NCBI GenBank assembly: GCA_020635355.1 | Contig: JACJZW010000020.1 | Coordinates: forward strand, 1-9,404 | Reading direction: 5' to 3' | Source of the DNA: Flavobacteriales bacterium | GTDB taxonomy: Bacteria > Bacteroidota > Bacteroidia > NS11-12g > UBA9320 | Length of the DNA stretch: 9,404 nucleotides | Shown here: piece by piece, positions 1 to 6,258 of the stretch | Layout of the letters: each line of letters starts with the position of its first letter | Position numbering within the stretch: position 1 is the stretch's first letter | Translations under genes and position numbers: made by a program | The notes under the pieces: model-generated | Told to the model about the DNA's origin: nothing | What the model saw: only the letters and a program-made list of their open reading frames with translations | Databases searched by the model: none

Positions 1-31
1 CGGGATTCGGGATTCGGGATTCGGGATTCGG
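1..31 (+). repeat. Left heptamer array, about 4.4 copies of GGGATTC
   Basis: Four perfect tandem copies of the 7-base unit GGGATTC, flanked by a leading C and a trailing GG. The array starts at the first base of the window, so it may extend further left. It contains four GGG runs spaced by 4 bases, a pattern able to form a G-quadruplex on the plus strand. A 13-base stretch (CGGGATTCGGGAT) recurs in opposite orientation at the array near 498-523, on the other side of the four-helix bundle gene. Confidence 0.93.
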
Positions 32-75
32 TTAAATGTTAACACGCTAAGTTACTTAAACGCTTAAAATTCCTG

Positions 76-95
76 CTGATCGTATCAGATCGTAT
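76..95. promoter_or_regulatory. Small dyad and direct repeat upstream of the four-helix gene
   Basis: A perfect 5-base inverted repeat with a 3-base loop (CTGAT-CGT-ATCAG, 76-88) overlaps a direct repeat of GATCGTAT (78-85 and 88-95, 10-base period, one helical turn). It lies 21 bases before the start codon at 117. It could be an operator or a 5' UTR hairpin. No good TAnnTTTG -7 box was found in 32-116, so the promoter of this gene is unassigned. Confidence 0.3.
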
Positions 96-116
96 TGGCT
101 TACGTATTATTGATTT

Positions 117-473
117 ATGAAGCCAATTGACCTGCAAATGGCAACGTTCACTTTAGCGGTGGATGTAGCAAAATTCTGTGATCAATTTGATGATCACTCT
201 ACAATGCGCCCTTATCTCAATCAACTTAGACGTTGTTCCAGTTCAGTCGCAGCAAACTATCGGGCGGCTTGTAGATCAAAATCCAAAAAGGACTTTGTGT
301 ACAAACTTCAAGTAGTGGAAGAGGAGTGCGACGAGACGATTTTTTTTCTTGAATTGATTCAGGAACTTTCATCAAAAGAAAGTTCGACTTTGCGGATAAG
401 AGCCAGCCAAATCCTGGCAATAATTATAACCTCTATTCGAACAACAAGAGCTCGATATCTTCAAAAGACTTAG
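117..473 (+). CDS. Four-helix bundle protein (S23 / 23S rRNA intervening-sequence protein family)
   Basis: The 118-residue product has the length and hallmark motifs of the S23/IVP four-helix bundle family: QLRRCSSSVAANYRAA at residues 36-51, the loop before helix 3 (KSKKDF, 55-60), and a helix with VVEEECDETIFFLEL (66-80). There is no signal peptide or membrane segment, so it should be cytoplasmic. The family was named from genes inside 23S rRNA intervening sequences, but most members lie outside rRNA, as here, and their function is not settled. Homologous folds include Avd, the accessory protein of diversity-generating retroelements, but no reverse transcriptase is present here. The ATG at 117 gives the usual family N-terminus. 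The gene is bracketed by inverted heptamer arrays and faces the convergent SDR gene. A 7-base inverted repeat (GTGATCA, 178-184 with 191-197) lies inside its coding region. Family assignment is firm; function is unknown. Confidence 0.9.
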   Translation: MKPIDLQMATFTLAVDVAKFCDQFDDHSTMRPYLNQLRRCSSSVAANYRAACRSKSKKDFVYKLQVVEEECDETIFFLELIQELSSKESSTLRIRASQILAIIITSIRTTRARYLQKT

Positions 474-492
474 GTCAATAGCTTGATTAATC

Positions 493-523
493 CGGGACAT
501 CCCGCATCCCGAATCCCGCATCT
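493..523 (-). repeat. Right heptamer array, inverted relative to the left one
   Basis: Read on the minus strand from 523, the array gives GATGC-GGGATTC-GGGATGC-GGGATG, i.e. tandem heptamers alternating GGGATTC and GGGATGC. It shares 13 identical bases with the left array in inverted orientation. Its inner end carries one unit in the opposite direction, forming the palindrome CGGGA-CA-TCCCG (493-504). That hairpin lies between the convergent four-helix and SDR genes and could also act as a transcription stop, although no T-run follows it. Confidence 0.88.
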
Positions 524-1287
524 CAAAGTCCTTGATTCCGATGAATCTGTCCGGCAGCAGGTTGGGCTTTGGGCATGATGATGAGGTCATTGATGTTTAC
601 GTGATCCGGGCGGGAGAGAACCCATGAAATGGCATCGGCGATATCGGCAGCAACCAGGTTCTCGAATCCGTTATAAACGCTTTTGGCTTTCTCCACATCG
701 CCGTGCAGGCGTACAATCGAAAACTCCGTTTCAACGGCACCGGGATTAATAGCGGATACCTTGATGTTGCTCTCAGCCAGCTCGCGTCGCATAGCTTGAT
801 TGAGGGCATCAACCATGTGTTTGGTTCCGCAATACACATTGCCTTTGGGATACACTTCCTTACCGGCAATGGAGCCGATGTTCACAATATGGCCGCTGCC
901 ACGTGCAATCATGCGCGGAATGACCTGTCGGCTCACATACAACAATCCCTTCACGTTGGTATCGATCATCTTATCCCAGTCCTCGATATCACCATCCTGG
1001 ATCTGATCCAGACCGCTGGCAAGGCCGGCATTATTTACCAAAACGTCCAAGGGTTGATTGGCATCCAATGAATCAATGGCGGTGGTAACTTCAGCGTGAC
1101 TGCGCACATCAAAATGGAGCGTTTGAACATCAACCCCATAGGTTGAGGTGAGCTCATTCTTCACATTTTCCAATCGGTCTTTGCGTCGTCCGGTGATGAT
1201 GAGATTATATCCTTCGGAGGCGAGACGGAGGGCAGTGGCTTCTCCAATTCCGGCGGTTGCTCCGGTAATTAGTGCGGTTCGATTCAT
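523..1287 (-). CDS. SDR family NAD(P)-dependent oxidoreductase (YdfG-like)
   Basis: The 254-residue protein is a classical short-chain dehydrogenase/reductase with a Rossmann fold. Visible motifs are the cofactor loop TGATAGIG (8-15), a basic pair after strand 2 (RR at 34-35, which usually means NADP(H)), NNAG (85-88), catalytic Asn111, Ser139, and Tyr152-x3-Lys156. The sequence after the active site (NPGAVETEFS) and the C-terminal NINDLIIMPKAQ resemble E. coli YdfG, which acts on serine and 3-hydroxy acids. The substrate here is not proven. The start at 1287 places the glycine motif at the normal distance from the N-terminus. It is transcribed divergently from the STAS-like/RNase Z unit across a 63-base gap. 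The stop codon touches the right heptamer array, but the C-terminus looks complete. Confidence 0.93.
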   Translation of the reverse strand: MNRTALITGATAGIGEATALRLASEGYNLIITGRRKDRLENVKNELTSTYGVDVQTLHFDVRSHAEVTTAIDSLDANQPLDVLVNNAGLASGLDQIQDGDIEDWDKMIDTNVKGLLYVSRQVIPRMIARGSGHIVNIGSIAGKEVYPKGNVYCGTKHMVDALNQAMRRELAESNIKVSAINPGAVETEFSIVRLHGDVEKAKSVYNGFENLVAADIADAISWVLSRPDHVNINDLIIMPKAQPAAGQIHRNQGL

Positions 1288-1338
1288 TTGGTTGATGTCG
1301 TAGTGCGTTTATCGGGTCAAAATAACCCATAAAATTCG

Positions 1339-1346
1339 GAACTTTG
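1339..1346 (+). promoter_or_regulatory. Possible -7 box of the STAS-like gene
   Basis: GAACTTTG matches 7 of the defined positions less one in the Bacteroidota -7 consensus TAnnTTTG (first T is G). It ends only 4 bases before the ATG at 1351, so transcription would start at or next to the start codon. No TTG is seen at the usual -33 distance. A short dyad GGGT/ACCC (1314-1317 and 1325-1328) lies just upstream. This is a weak call. Confidence 0.3.
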
Positions 1347-1350
1347 AACC

Positions 1351-1716
1351 ATGTCGTTTGAGATACATGTTGAAGAGGATTACAACCTCGTGGAATTATC
1401 CGGTGAGTCGGATGTGATGGAAATGGATGAAATCAATGCCGCCTTGTCGGATGGTTTATTGGAGACCCCCTATGTGATTATTCAGCAATTAGGTGAATCC
1501 AACATCGAAGAAGAATTCATTTCCCGGTTGGTGGATCTACGGGATGCGGTGATGGCTGCGAACGGTTTGCTGCTCCTGGTTGGATTTTCCCGACCCGATT
1601 GTGATGTGTTGGATGAAAACGACATCACCACCATTCCGTCGTTTGACGAAGCGGTGGATTATATCTTTATGGATCGGCTGGAGAAGGAAATGGATGCCGA
1701 GGACGGTTTGAATTGA
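1351..1716 (+). CDS. STAS-like small acidic protein, upstream partner of RNase Z
   Basis: The 121-residue acidic protein has the alternating strand/helix layout of a STAS (sulfate transporter / anti-sigma antagonist) domain: an N-terminal strand pair ending in a Gly (about 3-18), a helix (26-36), a strand (YVIIQQL, 41-47), a helix rich in hydrophobics (55-70), a strand NGLLLLVGF (71-79), and a C-terminal helix following a 'TTIPSFDEAVDYIF' segment typical of the STAS C-terminal end. The loop where anti-sigma antagonists carry a phosphorylatable Ser/Thr after an Asp is not conserved (it reads LGESNIEEEF), so phospho-switching is unlikely. No signal peptide. Its stop codon overlaps the TTG start of RNase Z by 4 bases, suggesting translational coupling. 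The fold call is by pattern only; the role is unknown. Confidence 0.65.
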   Translation: MSFEIHVEEDYNLVELSGESDVMEMDEINAALSDGLLETPYVIIQQLGESNIEEEFISRLVDLRDAVMAANGLLLLVGFSRPDCDVLDENDITTIPSFDEAVDYIFMDRLEKEMDAEDGLN

Positions 1717-2615
1717 GGGGAAGCATTACCATATTGGGTACCAGTTCAGCGGCACCAACCAAAGATCGTTTTCACTCCGGGCAGTATTTTACCTTTCTAC
1801 GGGATGTGGTGTTGATTGATTGTGGGGAGGGAACTCAGTACCGGTTGCTTCAATACGGGTTGAACTACCAGAAGATCAATCACATTTTTATCTCTCATTT
1901 GCATGGCGATCACTATTTAGGGTTGCCCGGACTGATCAATACCATGGCGCTGAACTCCCGGTCCAAGCCATTGACGGTATATGGTCCAAGTGGTCTGAGT
2001 ACCATTCTGGATGCTCACTTTAGCAGTGGCAAGTCCCATCTGAGTTTTGACTTGACGGTTAAGGAATTGCAGGCTGGTGAACGAATTGAATTGAAATCCA
2101 TGACCTGTGAGGTGGTTCAACTCGAACATCGCATACCGTGTTACGGATTCCGTTTCGTCCAAAACCAATCCGATCGAAAACTCAACATTACCCGATGTGA
2201 GGAGCTGAACATTCCCATAAGTGCGTATTCCAGGTTAAAAGAGGGGGCCGACTACTCCGATGAACATCGACAAATTGGCAACGCAGAACTCACGTTTCCC
2301 TCAGGCAAGCCGTTTAGCTACGGCTACATGACCGATACGCGTTACTTGCCTGAATTATCCGAAGTCTTTGCTGAAACGGATGTTCTCTACCACGAAGCCA
2401 CTTACTTGAGTACTTTAATAGACAGGGCAGAAGCTACGTTTCACTCAACAGCTCAACAGGCCGGAAAGTTTGCACGATTATCGGCTGTTAATCAGTTGAT
2501 TATCGGGCATTTCTCCTCCAGATATGACGATCTCAAACCGTTGCTGGAAGAGGCAAGAAGTGAATTTCCCAACACAGAATTGGCGGTTGAGGCCAAAACA
2601 TTCGAAATCAGCTGA
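1713..2615 (+). CDS. rnz: Ribonuclease Z (tRNA 3' endonuclease)
   Basis: The 300-residue protein is a full-length short-form RNase Z of the metallo-beta-lactamase fold, which cuts tRNA precursors after the discriminator base. The metal motifs are complete: HLHGDH (His62, His64, Asp66, His67), His139 in LEHRIPCYGFR, Asp208 in the TDT motif, LYHEAT (225-230), and His266 in GHFSSRY. The N-terminal GTSSAAPT and DCGEGTQYRLLQ signatures are also present. A TTG at 1713 is the only plausible start: there is no ATG or GTG nearby in frame, and it places the first beta strand at the usual distance. The start overlaps the stop of the STAS-like gene. The enzyme is relevant here because the tRNA-Ala downstream has no encoded CCA, the class of precursor that needs this cleavage before CCA addition. 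Confidence 0.96.
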   Translation: MRGSITILGTSSAAPTKDRFHSGQYFTFLRDVVLIDCGEGTQYRLLQYGLNYQKINHIFISHLHGDHYLGLPGLINTMALNSRSKPLTVYGPSGLSTILDAHFSSGKSHLSFDLTVKELQAGERIELKSMTCEVVQLEHRIPCYGFRFVQNQSDRKLNITRCEELNIPISAYSRLKEGADYSDEHRQIGNAELTFPSGKPFSYGYMTDTRYLPELSEVFAETDVLYHEATYLSTLIDRAEATFHSTAQQAGKFARLSAVNQLIIGHFSSRYDDLKPLLEEARSEFPNTELAVEAKTFEIS

Positions 2616-2646
2616 TTTTCCACACCCGCCTGAGCTTACCTGAAAT

Positions 2647-2674
2647 ACGGGAGGTTGGTGTCCCGTTTAATTTT
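2647..2674 (+). terminator. Weak hairpin, possible terminator after rnz
   Basis: ACGGGA (2647-2652) pairs with TCCCGT (2661-2666) across an 8-base loop and is followed by TTAATTTT. The T-run is interrupted and overlaps the ftsK -7 box at 2668-2675, so the same bases may serve as both a leaky terminator for rnz and the ftsK promoter. Confidence 0.35.
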
Positions 2675-2675
2675 G
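2668..2675 (+). promoter_or_regulatory. ftsK promoter -7 box
   Basis: TAATTTTG is a perfect match to the Bacteroidota -7 consensus TAnnTTTG, 15 bases before the ATG at 2691. No clear TTG -33 element was found at the expected distance. A transcript from this box would begin near 2680, which excludes the upstream in-frame TTG at 2655 as a start and supports 2691. Confidence 0.5.
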
Positions 2676-2690
2676 TGCGTACTGGGCAAC

Positions 2691-5114
2691 ATGGCTAAAA
2701 GCACGAAAAGCAAAACAACGAGTAAGAAGAATTCCTCCGCAATAGGATCGTCCTGGAAGGAGCACCTGATGTTAAAGGATCAGCGAACGCGGAAGATTGT
2801 AGGCGGACTCATCTGCCTTTTTTCAGTGTTTATGCTCTTGAGTTTTGTGAGCTTTTTATTCACGTGGAAGAGCGACGAGAGTGCCATCATGAATGGAGCG
2901 GAGTACTTCGAAAAGTATCCGGAGGCGTTCAAAAACTGGATGCGGCAATTGGGTGCGAAGTTGTCGTTTGAACTGATGCATCGAGGTTTTGGTTTGTCGG
3001 CTTTTTCCCTTCCCTTTCTCACCGCTGTTATTGGATTGAGGATTTATTCGAACTCCAAATCGTTTAACATCTATGTGGCGCTGAAGTATACCTTGTTCAT
3101 CGTCATCTTCTTTTCACTGCTTTTTGCCCTCGTCTTTCACAACTCCTATCCGGTTTTAGCCGGACTTTTTGGCATACAGTTGTTTAATTGGCTCGAATCA
3201 CTCACAGGAGTGATTGGTGTGGTGCTGTTCCTCTTGTTTTTTCTCGCCAGCATCCTCATCTGGAATTTCAACATCGACCTGTTTCAACTCATCGGCGTAG
3301 CAGGAAAAAAGGCCATGAATGTGCGCCTTAAGCGGGGTGGTAAATCCGGAAGTGCGGAAGATGATGAGGACGATATCGACCTAAATATTCCTACCGAAAC
3401 ACTGTTCGAAAAGGATAAAATTAACGTTCCAGAGAAGGAGGAAAATGTAGTTCGGGACCTTCCGGTAACACCGGCTGAACCAGTTAAGAAGCCGGAGCCG
3501 GTTGCGGAAAAATCCAACGACCTTGATCTGGAAATCAACCGTACGGTGGAGGAGGAAATCGTGGAAGAGCCGGTAGTAAAGCCCATCGAGCATCAGGGAT
3601 TGGATACGGAATATGATCCAAGGCTGGATCTGTCGTCATTCAAGTTTCCGGAAATACAATTCCTGAATGAATATGCCGATTCCAAAACCGAGGTAAGCGA
3701 AGATGATCTCAAACGAAGCAAAGATCTCATTGTTGAAACGCTGAAGAATTACAAGATCGAGGTGTCGCAAATTAAAGCCACCATTGGTCCTACGGTAACC
3801 CTGTTTGAGATTGTTCCGGCACCAGGTATCAAGATTTCGAAAATCAAGAATTTGGAGGACGATATCGCCCTCAGTTTGGCGGCGTTGGGTATTCGGATTA
3901 TTGCGCCCATACCGGGTAAAGGAACCATTGGTATCGAGGTGCCCAACAAGACACCGGAAATCGTGTCCATGCGATCTAACATTCTCAGCAAGAAATATCA
4001 GCAAAGCAAGTTCGACTTGCCGGTGTGTTTGGGTAAAACCATTTCCAATGAAGTGTACGTAGCCGATCTTGCCAAGATGCCTCACTTGCTGATGGCAGGC
4101 GCAACCGGACAAGGAAAATCGGTAGGACTAAATGCCCTGCTGGTCTCATTGTTGTATAAAAAACATCCGGCAGAACTGAAGTTGGTGCTGGTAGACCCCA
4201 AGAAGGTAGAACTAACACTGTACAACCGAATTGAGCGCCATTACCTCGCTAAAATTCCCGGTGATGCTGATGCCATTATTACCGACAACAAGCAGGTGAT
4301 CCGAACACTAACCAGTTTGTGCGTGGAAATGGATAATCGGTATGCCTTGTTACAGGACGCCCTGGTACGTAACATCAAGGAATACAATGCGAAGTTCCTC
4401 AAGCGAAAGCTCAATCCCAATGAGGGCCATCGGTTTTTGCCGTACATCGTGGTGGTGATTGATGAGGTAGCCGATTTGATCATGACAGCCGGAAAAGAAG
4501 TGGAACATCCCATTGCCCGATTGGCGCAATTGGCTCGTGCCATCGGAATACACCTTGTCCTGGCTACTCAGCGTCCATCGGTTAATATTATCACAGGAAC
4601 TATTAAGGCCAATTTCCCGGCACGTGTAGCTTTCAGGGTAAGTTCTAAAATAGACTCCCGAACCATTTTGGACGGTAATGGAGCAGATCAACTCATCGGA
4701 AAGGGTGATATGTTGTATTCCACCGGAAGCGACATCATCCGGCTTCAATGTCCGTTTGTGGATACGCCGGAAGTGGAAACCATCACCTCGTTTGTGGGAG
4801 AGCAACGCGGCTATCCATCGGCCTATCTCCTGCCCGAAGTGCAGGAAGATTCAAGTGGAAGTTCAACGGAGGAGTTGGATGCCGATGAGCGTGATGCCCT
4901 CTTCGAGGATGCCGCTCGAATAGTGGTTCAGCATCAACAGGGAAGTACGTCGTTGCTTCAACGCCGACTCAAGATCGGGTACAACCGCGCGGGGCGTTTG
5001 ATTGATCAACTGGAACGCGCTAATATTGTGGGTCCGTTCGAGGGCAGTAAGGCCCGACAAGTACTGATGGCAGATGAATATGCTTTGGAACAGTATTTGA
5101 ACGATCTGGACTAA
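2691..5114 (+). CDS. ftsK: DNA translocase FtsK
   Basis: The protein (807 residues from the ATG at 2691) is a complete FtsK/SpoIIIE translocase, which anchors at the division septum and pumps chromosome DNA toward dif for resolution. In order: a basic cytoplasmic N-terminus (1-35), four membrane segments (about 38-57, 100-118, 131-150, 171-191), a short acidic linker (about 220-310), the alpha/beta motor with Walker A GATGQGKS (470-477) and Walker B VVVIDEVADL (587-596), ATQRPSVNIITG (625-636), the LDGNGADQLIGKGDMLY region (660-676), and a C-terminal gamma winged helix (about 733-794) that reads polar KOPS-type sequences. Walker B reads DEVADL where DEFADL is usual, a mild change. An in-frame TTG at 2655 would add 12 residues but lies upstream of the likely transcription start. 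It is the first gene of a probable operon with lolA 10 bases downstream. Confidence 0.97.
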   Translation: MAKSTKSKTTSKKNSSAIGSSWKEHLMLKDQRTRKIVGGLICLFSVFMLLSFVSFLFTWKSDESAIMNGAEYFEKYPEAFKNWMRQLGAKLSFELMHRGFGLSAFSLPFLTAVIGLRIYSNSKSFNIYVALKYTLFIVIFFSLLFALVFHNSYPVLAGLFGIQLFNWLESLTGVIGVVLFLLFFLASILIWNFNIDLFQLIGVAGKKAMNVRLKRGGKSGSAEDDEDDIDLNIPTETLFEKDKINVPEKEENVVRDLPVTPAEPVKKPEPVAEKSNDLDLEINRTVEEEIVEEPVVKPIEHQGLDTEYDPRLDLSSFKFPEIQFLNEYADSKTEVSEDDLKRSKDLIVETLKNYKIEVSQIKATIGPTVTLFEIVPAPGIKISKIKNLEDDIALSLAALGIRIIAPIPGKGTIGIEVPNKTPEIVSMRSNILSKKYQQSKFDLPVCLGKTISNEVYVADLAKMPHLLMAGATGQGKSVGLNALLVSLLYKKHPAELKLVLVDPKKVELTLYNRIERHYLAKIPGDADAIITDNKQVIRTLTSLCVEMDNRYALLQDALVRNIKEYNAKFLKRKLNPNEGHRFLPYIVVVIDEVADLIMTAGKEVEHPIARLAQLARAIGIHLVLATQRPSVNIITGTIKANFPARVAFRVSSKIDSRTILDGNGADQLIGKGDMLYSTGSDIIRLQCPFVDTPEVETITSFVGEQRGYPSAYLLPEVQEDSSGSSTEELDADERDALFEDAARIVVQHQQGSTSLLQRRLKIGYNRAGRLIDQLERANIVGPFEGSKARQVLMADEYALEQYLNDLD

Positions 5115-5124
5115 TTCAGAAAAC

Positions 5125-5772
5125 ATGAAAAAACTCGTTGCCGTATCCCTGGCCTTTTTACTCGCCGGAGCATCAGCTATCACTGCACAGGATCAAACTG
5201 CTACAAAGATTCTGAGCAACGTCAGCAAGACGTATAAGTCCTACAAGACCATCAAAGCCGGATTTTACATCGACATTAAAAATCCGCAAACCAAGTCCAG
5301 CATCAAGCAATCAGGAACCTTGTATCTCAAGGGAAAGAAGTTCCGGATCAACATGACCGACCAGGAAATCTACTGCGATGGAAAAACCATGTGGACGTAT
5401 TTCAAGGAGGAAAATGAAGTGCAAATTTCCAAGTACGATCCCAACAACCACGAAATCAATCCATCTGAAATCTTTACGGTATACGAGAACGGATTTGATT
5501 ACAAATACACCGGAGAAACCCTGAAGGGTGCTAAGAAGTTGCAGCATATTGAACTAACGCCGCAGAACAAAACCAAACCGTATTTCAAGGTTAAACTGAG
5601 CATTGATAAAACGGCTCACAAAATTGATGAAATGCTGGTGTTGAACAAGAATGGTGTTCAATCAACCTACGGTATCAGCAGCTTTTCGGGTAACATTAAT
5701 ATCAACGACACCTACTTTAAGTTTGATGAAAAAACCAAACCGGGTGTCGTGGTGATTGACCTGACCAAGTAA
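5125..5772 (+). CDS. LolA-like outer-membrane lipoprotein carrier protein
   Basis: The 215-residue protein has a signal peptide (MKKLVAVSLAFLLAGASAITA, likely cleaved after residue 21) with no lipobox, so it should be soluble in the periplasm. The mature part fits the LolA/LolB-like half-barrel: an N-terminal helix (QTATKILSNVSKTYKSYKTI), a run of beta strands including SGTLYLKGKKFRI, then YCDGKTMWTYFKEENEV, a pattern shared by LolA homologues, in which the 'G-x-x-x-W-x-Y' stretch is conserved. LolA carries lipoproteins from the inner to the outer membrane. It starts 10 bases after ftsK, an order common in Bacteroidota, and precedes a gene for a lipoprotein that could be a client. The family is clear; LolA is favoured over other LolA-fold proteins. 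Confidence 0.88.
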   Translation: MKKLVAVSLAFLLAGASAITAQDQTATKILSNVSKTYKSYKTIKAGFYIDIKNPQTKSSIKQSGTLYLKGKKFRINMTDQEIYCDGKTMWTYFKEENEVQISKYDPNNHEINPSEIFTVYENGFDYKYTGETLKGAKKLQHIELTPQNKTKPYFKVKLSIDKTAHKIDEMLVLNKNGVQSTYGISSFSGNININDTYFKFDEKTKPGVVVIDLTK

Positions 5773-5779
5773 AGATATC

Positions 5780-6256
5780 ATGCGCGCGCGAACACTTTTA
5801 TTTCTCGCCGTGCTGGCAACCTTGATGGGTTGCTCGTCCAAACGTATTACCTCCAAATCATCCATTTATTATGAGCGGACGGCGTGCTATGGAACCTGTC
5901 CGATTTATGATATGACCATCCGGGGTAATGGATTGGTAACCTTGAACGGAAATCGGTTTACCGAAAAGATTGGTCAATGGAAATTACAGCTTACCAAAGA
6001 AGAAACCCGGACACTTTTTAACGCTGTGCAAGACATCCGTTGGGATACGTTGAAGCCCAAGTACGATAGTGGAGTCTCTGATTTTCCCAGTACCATTTTG
6101 TCGATCAATCACCGGAAAATGGCGGACACAGTTGTGATAACCGGTGTTCATATACCATCGCTTGACTCATCGTTTGCTCATCTCAATCAATTGGTGAAAG
6201 GCCATTCCGATCGTTGGAAACAGGTTGGTACAGCTGCTGATCCGGTTTATCACTGA
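5780..6256 (+). CDS. DUF6438-type lipoprotein
   Basis: The 158-residue product begins with a lipoprotein signal peptide ending in lipobox LMGC (Cys18), followed by Ser-Ser, with no Asp at +2, so it is probably sent to the outer membrane. The body carries the motif RTACYGTCPIYDMTIRGNG (33-51), with Cys36 and Cys40, which is the signature of the DUF6438 family common in Bacteroidota; the two cysteines could form a disulfide. The rest alternates short strands (GLVTLNG) and a helix (TKEETRTLFNAVQDI) with a basic-aromatic C-terminus. The function of the family is unknown. It starts 7 bases after the LolA-like gene and ends 2 bases before the rhomboid gene, so it is almost certainly cotranscribed. 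Confidence 0.82.
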   Translation: MRARTLLFLAVLATLMGCSSKRITSKSSIYYERTACYGTCPIYDMTIRGNGLVTLNGNRFTEKIGQWKLQLTKEETRTLFNAVQDIRWDTLKPKYDSGVSDFPSTILSINHRKMADTVVITGVHIPSLDSSFAHLNQLVKGHSDRWKQVGTAADPVYH

Positions 6257-6258
6257 TC

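Larger units (their letters stand above)
1..525. mobile_element. Putative repeat-bounded cassette carrying one four-helix bundle gene
   Basis: This interval is one small gene (117-473) enclosed by inverted heptamer arrays at 1-31 and about 493-523. The right array ends directly against the stop codon of the SDR gene, as expected if a discrete unit had been placed next to it. No transposase or recombinase is encoded, so the unit would be non-autonomous if mobile. The repeats and gene are seen directly; mobility is inferred. The alternative is that the arrays are a fixed regulatory or structural accessory of this gene family. The left boundary is uncertain because the window starts inside the array. 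Confidence 0.35.

Noticed and set aside
1..31. CRISPR array
   Set aside because: The unit is only 7 bases, copies are contiguous with no spacers, and no cas gene is present.
117..473. Avd accessory protein of a diversity-generating retroelement
   Set aside because: The fold is related, but no reverse transcriptase, template repeat or variable repeat occurs in the window.
2655..2690. Upstream TTG start adding 12 residues to FtsK
   Set aside because: It precedes the perfect -7 box, and the ATG at 2691 gives a typical basic FtsK N-terminus.
3636..4112. Long minus-strand open frame inside ftsK
   Set aside because: It lies antisense to the conserved motor region of ftsK, which is intact, and its translation resembles no protein family.
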